Below are positions 1 to 9,178 of a DNA stretch of 64,000 bases, one piece after another. The stretch covers positions 1-64,000 of the forward strand of contig CALFWB010000040.1 in NCBI GenBank assembly GCA_937928795.1, read 5' to 3'. The translations under genes were made by a program, and so were the position numbers. Positions within the stretch are counted from its first letter, which is position 1. Each line of letters opens with the position of its first letter. The DNA comes from an uncultured Anaerolineales bacterium (GTDB lineage: Bacteria; Chloroflexota; Anaerolineae; Anaerolineales; UBA4823). The notes beneath the pieces are model-generated. The model was given only the letters and a program-made list of their open reading frames with translations. It had not been told where the DNA came from and made no database searches.

Positions 1-870
1 TTGGCGATAGCTTCCTTATCCAATTTGGTGGGTCCGTTTCTTTTTGGCGTTGCGGTGGCGACCACCATTGGAAATGAGGTGCTAGAAAGCCCAGCGGTTA
101 CTGTCCCGGTGGCGATGGCTGCCTTGCTGGGAGCGATCCTATGGAATATTTTAACCTGGTGGTTCGGAATCCCCTCTAGTTCGTCTCATGCTTTGATTGG
201 CGGCTTTGTTGGTGCAGCCCTCATGGGGCATGGTTGGATGGTCATCCGCATGGAAGGAATGGAAAAAGTGCTGGTTGGTCTCTTCGTTTCCCCTTTGATC
301 GGCTTGATCATCGGTTGGATTTTTATGCGCCTAACCTTGCAGATCGGAAGGGTAACTTCACCCTCCATTAACATCTTCTTTAAGCGCGCCCAATGGGTAA
401 CTGCTATTGCCTTGGGGTTGAGCCATGGCACCAACGATGCCCAGAAAACCATGGGCATCTTGACCCTCGGCTTAGTGGCTTTTGGGGCAATCCCAACCTT
501 CCACGTGCCCAATTGGGTGATTGAAGCTTGTGCTTTGGCAATTGCCGCAGGGACGGCATTGGGGGGATGGCGTCTGATCCGGACGATGGGCGGTAAATTT
601 TATCGCATCCGTCCCGTGCATGCCTTCTCCTCGCAGATAGCCAGTGCCACCGTGATCCTAGGCGCTGCTTTGTTGGGCGCTCCGGTGAGCACGACGCAAG
701 TGATCAGTTCAGCCATCGTGGGCGTGGGCTCGGCAGAGCGCATCCAAAAAGTGCGCTGGGGAGTTGCCTGGCAAATCGTCATCGCTTGGCTTTTGACCAT
801 TCCGTTTTCGGGCTTGCTTGGAGCCCTCTTTTATGCTTTGCTAAACCCAATTCTGGGAAAATCTGTTTGA
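1..870 (+). CDS. pit: PiT-family inorganic phosphate transporter (5' end outside window)
   Basis: Multi-TM protein with SHGTNDAQKTMGI and GAPVSTTQVISSAIVGVG motifs typical of PiT permeases; ORF open at window start. Confidence 0.9.
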   Translation: MAIASLSNLVGPFLFGVAVATTIGNEVLESPAVTVPVAMAALLGAILWNILTWWFGIPSSSSHALIGGFVGAALMGHGWMVIRMEGMEKVLVGLFVSPLIGLIIGWIFMRLTLQIGRVTSPSINIFFKRAQWVTAIALGLSHGTNDAQKTMGILTLGLVAFGAIPTFHVPNWVIEACALAIAAGTALGGWRLIRTMGGKFYRIRPVHAFSSQIASATVILGAALLGAPVSTTQVISSAIVGVGSAERIQKVRWGVAWQIVIAWLLTIPFSGLLGALFYALLNPILGKSV

Positions 871-880
871 GGTGATTGAC

Positions 881-1537
881 ATGAAAAGAAGTACACCGTT
901 ATGGAAAAAGCTCTCTCTCAAAAACTTGTTGCAGCAAAAACCTGATCGGTTTGTTGAGCTGTTGATTCAGCAAGCCTCCTTGACAGAGGAGGGCATGCGG
1001 GCATTGGTAGATTATTTCCGCAACCCAAACGAGCAAAATGCGGAGACGGTGAGCAAATTGGAGGAAACCGCTGACGAAATCCGCCGCATCCTGATCGATG
1101 AACTCAATCGTACCTTTGTCACGCCTTTTGATCGGGAGGATATCCACGCCCTTTCACGCGCAATTGACGATATGTTGGATTATGCCTACACCACGACGGT
1201 CGAGATGGAGATTCTGGAAGTGGCGCCGAATGAGTATATGCTCGAGATTGGGCAACGTTTGGCGAAGATGGCTTCCGAAGTGCACTTAGGCGTGCAACGG
1301 CTTTCGGATCATAGCAGCGTCACCATGAGCCATGCGGTACGTGCCAAGCAGATCGAGAACCAAGTCGAGCGCCTCTACCGCGAAGCCCTAGCGGATTTGT
1401 TCCATCAGCCCAAAGACGCTGACCATATTGTGGAAATGTTGAAATATCGCGAAACTTATCGGCATCTGTCGAACGCGGCTGACCGAGGCGATGAAGCAGC
1501 CAATATCCTCTCGGACATTGTAGTCAAGATGGGCTAG
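881..1537 (+). CDS. DUF47 / PhoU-like phosphate transport accessory protein
   Basis: Helical DUF47-type sequence directly downstream of pit; ATG at 881 preceded by GAGGTGA. Confidence 0.85.
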   Translation: MKRSTPLWKKLSLKNLLQQKPDRFVELLIQQASLTEEGMRALVDYFRNPNEQNAETVSKLEETADEIRRILIDELNRTFVTPFDREDIHALSRAIDDMLDYAYTTTVEMEILEVAPNEYMLEIGQRLAKMASEVHLGVQRLSDHSSVTMSHAVRAKQIENQVERLYREALADLFHQPKDADHIVEMLKYRETYRHLSNAADRGDEAANILSDIVVKMG

Positions 1538-1647
1538 GTTTTGGTGATGTAGGCTCACCGAAAAGACTTTGGAGTGCGGAAGCTCTGCTTACGTTTAAGG
1601 AAAATCTGGCGTTTGGAATTCATCCGACCGAAGAAACGGGTGCACTA

Positions 1648-2550
1648 TCATCTACCCAAGACCGCGATACAAATTAATCCTGCCGTGATCAGCAAGGCGC
1701 CGCTAAGGCGCACGGCTACACCGCTTTCTTTGTAGTATGTCAGGGCTACCGCACTGCCAATAACAATGCTGAATTGGCGAAAGGCCACAATATAACTTGC
1801 GTAAGGGCTGAGCTGGTATGCCCATAGGATCAGCCAATAGGCGCCAAAGCTCAAGATGGCGCCTAGGATGGCAAGCTTCCAACCGCCCCGAGTGGTTGTC
1901 TCCTGTGGTTTGGATAAATGGGAATAACGCAAAAACAACGCATAGGGGATGAAAGAGACGGCAAAATAGATATAACCGTAGCGAGCGGCGGTGGCCGGGC
2001 TTTGCTGAACCACTTCGGCGGCGATCTTGTCCAAATAAGTATATCCAATCGTCCCCAAAGCGGTTAAGAGCATCCAAAGTGAAGTTGGCGTTAGATAAGA
2101 GCGCCAAGAAAAGGCACGCAGCGAGCGCTGCGGGACGAGAAAACACCCCAAGCTGACCAACCCAATCCCTACCCAGCCCCAAACTGTTAGGGGTCTGCCG
2201 CGCCAGGTGTCGATAATACCGATAAAGATGACCGGTAAGGAGCGTGCCACCGGGTAAACTACGGAAAAATCGGCACTTTCAAAAGCTTTAGCGAGGAAGA
2301 AAAGATAGAGTCCGGCAGAGAAGCCGGAGCCTAGTACGCATAACCAAGCCAGAGGTGGGAGCGATCTGGTTTGGATTTCGCTGAGCAAGGTTGGGAAAAA
2401 TCCGACCACGATAATAAAGATCAACATGCGCCGGTAAAACAAACTTTCGCTGCGGTCGTAATGGGCAAGCAGATTCCAGCCAGCGTGCATAAAAGTTGAA
2501 AGCAAGACGATGAGGATGACAAAAGGTGTCATTAGGAATATGAACCTCAA
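1648..2550 (-). CDS. EamA/DMT-superfamily transporter
   Basis: About 10 hydrophobic segments; DMT-like pattern (VYPVARSLPVIF). Confidence 0.75.
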   Translation of the reverse strand: MRFIFLMTPFVILIVLLSTFMHAGWNLLAHYDRSESLFYRRMLIFIIVVGFFPTLLSEIQTRSLPPLAWLCVLGSGFSAGLYLFFLAKAFESADFSVVYPVARSLPVIFIGIIDTWRGRPLTVWGWVGIGLVSLGCFLVPQRSLRAFSWRSYLTPTSLWMLLTALGTIGYTYLDKIAAEVVQQSPATAARYGYIYFAVSFIPYALFLRYSHLSKPQETTTRGGWKLAILGAILSFGAYWLILWAYQLSPYASYIVAFRQFSIVIGSAVALTYYKESGVAVRLSGALLITAGLICIAVLGR

Positions 2551-2560
2551 AGTTGTGGTA

Positions 2561-3559
2561 TTAGATGAGTTCTGTCTGGGTTAAGGATCGTTGCATCCAG
2601 ACGAGGGTCTGAACAGGGGTAAAACCGAACTCCTGTAAGACCGGCGCTGCCCGTTGAGCGGGATAGTCCAAACTGATTTTGCCTCTAACCGCTTGGAGGT
2701 TGAAATAGTGGCTTAGGAAAGCCTGCAATGCCTCATCTTCCCATTGAGGATGACAGGCAACCCAAAGCACTTGACCCTCACGGGCACTGGACTGAAGGGT
2801 AGCAACGCCGATCAGGTGTTGATTTTTTAGGATAGAAAAGTGTTGATAGCGAAGGTCATTCAGGAATCCTCTCAGCCAAGCAAAAAAGCCCGGCGCAAAC
2901 CCGTCAAGGTGAAAATCGAGATGCCAATGATACTCTTGAGGGTAGGTGGCGAGAAGCCAACGCTTTTGCAACTCCCACTCGGAACGGGTGCGGCGGCGGA
3001 TTTGAACGCTTGTGCTTGGGTTTCTTATCGGTTGAGAGGGACATTTCGGAAAAGCGTTGGAGGACGGCCGATATTGCCAATGGGTGCGCCGCAGCCGTTC
3101 GGAAAAATCCAATTGCCGATAAAGAGAATAGGCAGCTTGATTGTCAGCACGCACGTTTAGCCAAGCGCGCCGACCACCGCGTTCGCGAATGGAATCTAGA
3201 GCGCACTCAGTTAATAAGCGGGCGATCCCTCGGCGGCGAAAGTCCGGGTGAACAGCTACATTGGCAATTAAGTACTCAACGCCTTGAGAAGTTTGAAACG
3301 GGAAGATCGAAAGGTTGCCGATAATTTTGCCCCCCTCTTCCCACACAAAACCCTCGCGGGGAGCATAAAGGTGATTCGTTGAAATCCCAATCCAGAAAGA
3401 AGAAGCGTCTTTGGCAACTTGACGCAATTGGCGAATATAATCGCGTCCGCTTTGATCGAGGGACTCGGCAAAACAGAGCTCGATTAAGTCTGCTATGGCT
3501 AGAAGATCCTTGCGAGGATCAAGCTTGCGAATCGGCGGAGGATAAGATGACTTGGTCAT
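2561..3559 (-). CDS. GNAT-family N-acetyltransferase
   Basis: VAVHPDFRRRGIARLLTECALDSIRERG acetyl-CoA binding motif. Confidence 0.85.
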   Translation of the reverse strand: MTKSSYPPPIRKLDPRKDLLAIADLIELCFAESLDQSGRDYIRQLRQVAKDASSFWIGISTNHLYAPREGFVWEEGGKIIGNLSIFPFQTSQGVEYLIANVAVHPDFRRRGIARLLTECALDSIRERGGRRAWLNVRADNQAAYSLYRQLDFSERLRRTHWQYRPSSNAFPKCPSQPIRNPSTSVQIRRRTRSEWELQKRWLLATYPQEYHWHLDFHLDGFAPGFFAWLRGFLNDLRYQHFSILKNQHLIGVATLQSSAREGQVLWVACHPQWEDEALQAFLSHYFNLQAVRGKISLDYPAQRAAPVLQEFGFTPVQTLVWMQRSLTQTELI

Positions 3560-3737
3560 CTGCGGTTCTCAGCCCCCATTGATTTTGCTTTTAGAGAAGG
3601 TAAATGGTTCATCAAACCATCGTGATAAAATTGATCGAGTAACCAAATTTTACCGCGAAAGATGCAGGATGATATAAGCAAGTGTTTTTTGGTAGAGCCT
3701 TGCTTCACAAGTTGGTTTGGTAGGGAAAGGGATTTGG

Positions 3738-4916
3738 GTGACCATCGATTATCGCCAGCTTTACCCAAAGATTCGGCTGTTTGCCGATCAGGTTGAGCAA
3801 TCGACCCTAGGACGACAACAGCGGTGCGAGAGTGCCCTTCAAGTCTTGGCGCAATACGCTTCAGAGGTCGAATTTCTTCAAGAACGAGTTGACCAAGCTT
3901 TGATTCAAGAAGGCAAAACTTTGCGCTGTGCAAAGCCCTTTGAGACAACGCTCGATGCTTCCTATCCTTTGCCAAAGCCTCAGAGTCCAATGAATTTAGC
4001 CGCAGCGGATGGTTCGCAAATTTTGCCCGACCGTCATGCTGAATTGTATTTCGGGATGATTAACCTCGGAGGCGTCACTTTGCCACAGGGATCGGCGCTC
4101 TTCCCAATGGAAGTCTCCCAGAGTGAATTTTGGTATGGGGAAAGCGAAGATTTTAACGAGTCGCTTTTCAATTTCCGCCGCGACGTGCTGGAGAGGAAAC
4201 TACTGCTGGAAATCAGCCTTACGCTTGAGCCACCGGTTCTTGCTTTGACGGATGGCCCTTTAGAGCTTTGGATGGAATACCGAACATCGGACGAAGGACG
4301 CCAGGAATTACGAAGCCTGTTACAAAGCTATTTCGAGACTTTAGAGAGGTTTCGGGCACAAGGCATTTTATTGTGTGGGTATGTGGATCGGCCGCAGTCG
4401 GCCTATGTCATCCGTTTATTAGAGTTGGCAATTGCCGAAAGGCAAGATTTAGCCGAATCGCACCGTTTTCGACCTTTCAAGGGAGTTTTCGATGCGGATC
4501 TCTTTGTCCGCCTGCTCCGTCCCGGTGAACGCTCAGCCATCTTTCGTTTGCAATCCCCTTTGCAGGAGCAACTCCCTGCAGAGAGCGTAATCTGTTTTTT
4601 CTACTTACGCACGGGCAGCGAGGTGGAGGCAAATATCGTTCGAGTGGAGATACCGCTTTGGTTAGCGAGGGATCGGGTCTTGGTTGACCATCTTCAGTAT
4701 ACCCTGATTGCTCAATGTCGCCAGAGTGGAGCATACCCCTACCCCTATCTCCTGCACCGCGCCCACGAAGTGGCTGTGGTGCATCCTGAAGATCGAGAGG
4801 TGATCGTTCGTTCTTTGCTGACCGAATTGCACCGTCGCGGATACCCGCCGCCGCAACTCTCTCATAAACAGGCTTTGAAAAACTTACCTGTTCGACAAAA
4901 GAGTCATCTAGATTAA
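3738..4916 (+). CDS. nurA: NurA-domain nuclease
   Basis: NurA-like pattern: NLAAADGSQI..., LALTDGPLELWM, GYVDRPQSAYVIRLLELA; operonic with HerA. Start could be TTG 3717 or GTG 3738. Confidence 0.8.
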   Translation: MTIDYRQLYPKIRLFADQVEQSTLGRQQRCESALQVLAQYASEVEFLQERVDQALIQEGKTLRCAKPFETTLDASYPLPKPQSPMNLAAADGSQILPDRHAELYFGMINLGGVTLPQGSALFPMEVSQSEFWYGESEDFNESLFNFRRDVLERKLLLEISLTLEPPVLALTDGPLELWMEYRTSDEGRQELRSLLQSYFETLERFRAQGILLCGYVDRPQSAYVIRLLELAIAERQDLAESHRFRPFKGVFDADLFVRLLRPGERSAIFRLQSPLQEQLPAESVICFFYLRTGSEVEANIVRVEIPLWLARDRVLVDHLQYTLIAQCRQSGAYPYPYLLHRAHEVAVVHPEDREVIVRSLLTELHRRGYPPPQLSHKQALKNLPVRQKSHLD

Positions 4917-4927
4917 GGAATAAGAGG

Positions 4928-5542
4928 ATGAGTGAAATTCAGATCGGTCGATTGCTCAGCGCAAATAGTCGTCAGTTTCTGGTGGGTTGCCATGCCTCAC
5001 AGATCAATTTACCCTCCTTAGGGGCATTAGCACGAGTGGATTTGGAGAGTGGTTATGCAGTCTATGGTGTCATTATGGACATCTCCATCGCCGATGATGG
5101 CTTTGTGCGCCAGTTGGCAACGGTTGAACCGATTGATGAAGCCATCGTTCGTGATCATCGCTTGAACCGTAGCGTTCCGCTTGAGATTCGCGTCCAAATG
5201 GTCGGTTATCGATTGGGAGATAGAATTTCTCACCTTCTGCCGCCACAGCCGCCCCTCGGTCTTGACCGCATGGTGTTATGCTCATCGTCTGAGGTGGTTG
5301 AATTCACCTCCAGTGGACGCTTTGGTTACTTGCGCCATCTGCTGCAGGAGAACACCGCTTTTGTGAGCGAGGTTTTGGCCGCTCATCTCCAATTGGCTCA
5401 GCAAGCCCATCAAAAAGCCGCCAGGTCAGATTGGGCTGAGCGAGCCGTTCAAGAGATCATCACCCTACTGCGGGACGATTACCCAACTCTTATCCGAGTT
5501 CTCCATTGTCTCGCGGATACGCAGTTGTTTGACCGCTTATAA
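4928..5542 (+). CDS. Small HAS-barrel-like protein between NurA and HerA
   Basis: 204 aa; N-terminus (IGRLLSANSRQFLVGC...GALARVDLESGYAVYGVIMDISIADDGFVRQL) resembles the N-terminal barrel of the downstream HerA. Confidence 0.55.
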   Translation: MSEIQIGRLLSANSRQFLVGCHASQINLPSLGALARVDLESGYAVYGVIMDISIADDGFVRQLATVEPIDEAIVRDHRLNRSVPLEIRVQMVGYRLGDRISHLLPPQPPLGLDRMVLCSSSEVVEFTSSGRFGYLRHLLQENTAFVSEVLAAHLQLAQQAHQKAARSDWAERAVQEIITLLRDDYPTLIRVLHCLADTQLFDRL

Positions 5543-5575
5543 ACTTCCTAACAAGCAAGGAAAGAGGCGTTGCAT

Positions 5576-7303
5576 ATGACAGCCAATACACCGCAAAAGG
5601 AAAGCATTGGTTACATTATTGGGGGTAGTTTGAAAGAGAACTTGCGCGCTCGTCTGACCGTGGCGGCCGATCAAGTCCAAGAAGGCAGTTTTGTCACCAT
5701 CTATAGCGGGGATTGGGCTTTTTACGGTTTGGTGACCGATTTACAATTAGGAGCGACCGATCCGCGCTTTGCCGACGAACAAACCGAACGGCGCTTTCCG
5801 GCAGCAATCGCCAAATCTCTTTTAGGGCAGACTCTGTTTACCAACATTGAAATTTTGCCCATCTTGATGATGGAACGCGGCCCTGAACCCGGCAGTGAGG
5901 CTTATCGAAAGTGGCAAGAAGAGATCGAGCGCGGTCTGAGAGTTAAACCGGGGGTCTTACCGGTCAAGACTGTTCCTGCCCACCATGCAGAAGTGTATCT
6001 TGCCTCGGCAGGCGATATTGCCGAAATCTTCGGAAAGCCCGAGGAGGAGATGAACTTTGTCATCGGTTATACACGCGAAGCGGGTTATGCGGTGTGTCTT
6101 AACTTGGATCGGTTCATCCAACGGTCGGCGGGAGTTTTTGGGGCAACCGGCACAGGGAAATCCTTCCTCACGCGCATACTCTTGGCTGGTTTGATCCGAC
6201 GCAATCGAGCTTCGCTTTTGGTTTTCGATATGCACAACGAATATGGCTTTGACGATGTTGCCTCCGATAGCGGCTTGAAGATCAAAGGCTTGCGCAGCGG
6301 TTTTCCGGCGCGGGTACGCGTGGTCGGATTGGGTCGAGGGAGCACCATTCGCGGTCAATCGCCCGATTTTCACCTAGAAATTGCCATGAAGGATATTCGC
6401 CCGGCGGATATCGAGCTCTTGAGCGGCGTTTTGAATTTGCGCGAGACCACCCCGACGACTCTGGAAGCGTTGGTTGCTTCCTTTGGGATTGAGGATTGGT
6501 TTCGCCAATTTCGCGCTCTGCGCAATGGAGCTATGGTTGAAAATGAAGATGGGAGGCGAGTGCCCGCTCCGGATAGCGTAGCCGCGTGGGCAAATCGCAG
6601 CGGAGTCCACCCTATGGCGGCGGAAGGTTTGCATTCAAAGTTGAGCCCTCTGTTTCACCGTGACTATATTGTCGAGCAAGCAGCAGCCGATGGGGTGGGG
6701 CAGATTGTGCAAATGTTAGAGCAAGGGCAGCATGTCATCCTTTCGTTTGGCAAATATGATCAGGATGTTGACTATCTGTTTGTCTCAAATTTGCTCACCC
6801 GGCGCATTCGCGAAGCTTGGGAACGACGCACCGATGCTTACCGCTCAACCAATACTGATGAACCGCGCCCCTTGGTCATTGTCCTTGAAGAAGCGCATAA
6901 ATTGCTCAACCGTGAGTTGGCAAGCCAAACGACCTTCAGCACCATTGCGCGCGAAATGCGCAAGTACTACGTCACCCTCTTGATCGTCGATCAACGTCCC
7001 TCGCAAATTTACGATGAAGTGATGTCCCAATTAGGCACACGTATCTCTGGTTGGCTGGGCGATGAGGAGGATATTCGCGCTGTGTTAGCTGGTTTAGCCG
7101 GTCGCGAGACCTTACGCGGCATGTTAAGCCATTTACAACCTAAAGAGGAGGTTTTATTGCTGGGTTGGGGAGTGCCGTTGCCGATCCCGCTCCGCTCGCG
7201 AAGGTATGATGAGCGTTTTTGGCAGGAATTATCTGGAAACGAGGTCAAGCCCAACGACGCCAAGCAAGCTCTGCGAGAATTGGGTTTTGCGGATGATTTG
7301 TGA
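5576..7303 (+). CDS. herA: HerA-like hexameric ATPase/translocase
   Basis: Walker A GATGTGKSFLTRIL, Walker B LVIVLEEAHKLL, N-terminal HAS-barrel; follows nurA. Confidence 0.9.
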   Translation: MTANTPQKESIGYIIGGSLKENLRARLTVAADQVQEGSFVTIYSGDWAFYGLVTDLQLGATDPRFADEQTERRFPAAIAKSLLGQTLFTNIEILPILMMERGPEPGSEAYRKWQEEIERGLRVKPGVLPVKTVPAHHAEVYLASAGDIAEIFGKPEEEMNFVIGYTREAGYAVCLNLDRFIQRSAGVFGATGTGKSFLTRILLAGLIRRNRASLLVFDMHNEYGFDDVASDSGLKIKGLRSGFPARVRVVGLGRGSTIRGQSPDFHLEIAMKDIRPADIELLSGVLNLRETTPTTLEALVASFGIEDWFRQFRALRNGAMVENEDGRRVPAPDSVAAWANRSGVHPMAAEGLHSKLSPLFHRDYIVEQAAADGVGQIVQMLEQGQHVILSFGKYDQDVDYLFVSNLLTRRIREAWERRTDAYRSTNTDEPRPLVIVLEEAHKLLNRELASQTTFSTIAREMRKYYVTLLIVDQRPSQIYDEVMSQLGTRISGWLGDEEDIRAVLAGLAGRETLRGMLSHLQPKEEVLLLGWGVPLPIPLRSRRYDERFWQELSGNEVKPNDAKQALRELGFADDL

Positions 7304-7328
7304 ATTTCGAGACGTTTTTTGAAGTAAT

Positions 7329-7357
7329 TTGCAAGTTTTTGATTTTTTTGTTATAAT
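7329..7357 (+). promoter_or_regulatory. Sigma-70-type promoter TTGCAA-N17-TATAAT
   Basis: Hexamers at 7329-7334 and 7352-7357, upstream of the 7472 gene. Confidence 0.6.
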
Positions 7358-7471
7358 AGAGAGGTGGCAGTTCTGGATCGATGCAACGAACGGATCACTC
7401 TCAAGATTGATTCTTCGATCCAAACGCTTCTCACTCTTCCCCAATAAAATTCTGCTTTCAGGAGTTTAGGT

Positions 7472-8263
7472 ATGTCGACAAGTCCAATTGGCATGGGCAA
7501 ACAGGATGAAGCTGAGCGGAGGAAGTTTGAAGAGGAATTAAAACGCATCCTAAGTGCCAGTGAAAAAGGGGGTCTCCTTTTGAGAGTGATCGGTTCACTA
7601 GCCTTTCAAATGCATTGTCCAACCTATGGGTACTTACAAGCTGCAATGGGGCGAGCTTATACGGATATTGATTTTGCCGGTTATCGCGGACAGGCAAAAG
7701 ATGTCGCTATCCTCATGGCCGGTTTGGGTTATGAGGAGGAAAAAGAGGTTTTTATCGTCAGCGAGGGCGACCGGGCAATCTTCCATAATCCCCAAAACGG
7801 TTTGCATGTGGATGTCTTCTACGAAAAGCTGGATTTCTGTCACACCATCTATTGGACGGGAAGGTTGGAAGTGGATTCGCCAACGATCCCCTTGGCGGAA
7901 ATGCTCTTAGAGAAGATGCAAATCGTCAAGATCAACGAGAAAGATGTGATCGACACGATCATGCTTTTGCTGGAACATCCCCTGGGAGATGAGGATCAGG
8001 AGGTTATCAATGTTGCGCGCGTAGCGATGTTATGTGCTAAAGATTGGGGCTTGTGGCGAACGACTACAATGAATTTGGATAAAGTCAAGCGCTTGGCGTT
8101 CACCTATCCTCAACTGACCGAGGAACAGAAAGAGCATGTCCAGAAACAAGTGGATCAAATCTTGGCCCGACTAGAAACTGAGCCTAAAACGCTGGCTTGG
8201 CGTTTGCGAGCTAGAGTGGGCGATCGGGTCAAGTGGTATAAGGATGTAGATGAGGTTCATTGA
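7472..8263 (+). CDS. Nucleotidyltransferase-fold protein (pol-beta-like)
   Basis: GSLAFQ...YTDIDF...HVDVFY arrangement (GS, DxD, third D). Confidence 0.6.
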   Translation: MSTSPIGMGKQDEAERRKFEEELKRILSASEKGGLLLRVIGSLAFQMHCPTYGYLQAAMGRAYTDIDFAGYRGQAKDVAILMAGLGYEEEKEVFIVSEGDRAIFHNPQNGLHVDVFYEKLDFCHTIYWTGRLEVDSPTIPLAEMLLEKMQIVKINEKDVIDTIMLLLEHPLGDEDQEVINVARVAMLCAKDWGLWRTTTMNLDKVKRLAFTYPQLTEEQKEHVQKQVDQILARLETEPKTLAWRLRARVGDRVKWYKDVDEVH

Positions 8264-8295
8264 TTTCTGATGGGAAAGATAAGGAGAAAAGTGCG

Positions 8296-9102
8296 ATGAC
8301 GAAAGTTAGAGATTTCATGCGACCCGGCGTGCTGACCTGCCGCAAAGATACTCGCATTGGACAGGTAGCTGTTATGCTCGATCAGCACAAAGTGCACTCC
8401 TTGATGGTTACCGATCGAGATGGGCGAATTATCGGTGTGATTACGGATTTTGACTTGCTAGCAGGAGAATGGCTTTCACAAGACCCAGAGAGTTTAGAGG
8501 TGATGAAAAGTCTAACTGCGGGTGACCTAATGTCCTCCCCCGTTGCAAGCATTGATGCGAATGCGTCCATCAAAGAAGCTGCCGAACGGATGATCAAGGA
8601 GGTCATTCGGCGTTTGCTCGTGACCGATCAGGGGAAACCGGTGGGGGTCATTTCGGTCTCGGACATTGTGGCACATATTGCCCAATCGGCGCCCCTCGGA
8701 CGCGGGCAGGTTGGGGATGTGATGTCGGATGCCTATTTGGTCTGCCGTGATAAAACCCCCATCGCTTCGGCGGCGCGGGCGATGACCAGCACGGGGTGGC
8801 GTTCGGTGCTTGTGGTGGATGCAAAAGGCGCTCCACTGGGCATTGTCAGTGGTCTGGATTTACTGCCCTATTGCCTAGATGATGAGTGCGGCAGCAAGCT
8901 GGTGACCGAAGTCATGCATCCGGCTTTGACGGTTGCAATTGACGCAACCTTACAGGAAGCTGCCAATAAAATGATCGAAAGCCATTATCATCGTTTGGTT
9001 GTGATCGACCCTGATGACCCCGATTCAATGCCACTTGGGGTGATTTCTTCGTTTGACATTGTCGGATTGATGGCACATCCGAGCTCGGTGTGGCAAAAAT
9101 AA
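8296..9102 (+). CDS. Protein with four CBS domains
   Basis: Repeated CBS units (VRDFMRPGVLTC..., AGDLMSSPVASI..., VGDVMSDAYLVC..., VTEVMHPALTVA...). Confidence 0.9.
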   Translation: MTKVRDFMRPGVLTCRKDTRIGQVAVMLDQHKVHSLMVTDRDGRIIGVITDFDLLAGEWLSQDPESLEVMKSLTAGDLMSSPVASIDANASIKEAAERMIKEVIRRLLVTDQGKPVGVISVSDIVAHIAQSAPLGRGQVGDVMSDAYLVCRDKTPIASAARAMTSTGWRSVLVVDAKGAPLGIVSGLDLLPYCLDDECGSKLVTEVMHPALTVAIDATLQEAANKMIESHYHRLVVIDPDDPDSMPLGVISSFDIVGLMAHPSSVWQK

Positions 9103-9115
9103 AATAAAGTGAAAA

Positions 9116-9147
9116 CGAGACCGGCCCGCATTGCGAGGCTGGTCTCT
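9116..9147 (+). terminator. Intrinsic terminator-like hairpin
   Basis: GAGACCGGCCCGCATTGCGAGGCTGGTCTCTT. Confidence 0.6.
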
Positions 9148-9178
9148 TGATTTATCTTCAAAAGAAAAGGAGAGTCCT

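Noticed and set aside
9131-9178. N-terminal extension of the FAD/GcvT oxidoreductase
   Set aside because: This part encodes the 3' half of a terminator hairpin; the ATG at 9179 has a good RBS and the Rossmann motif follows directly.
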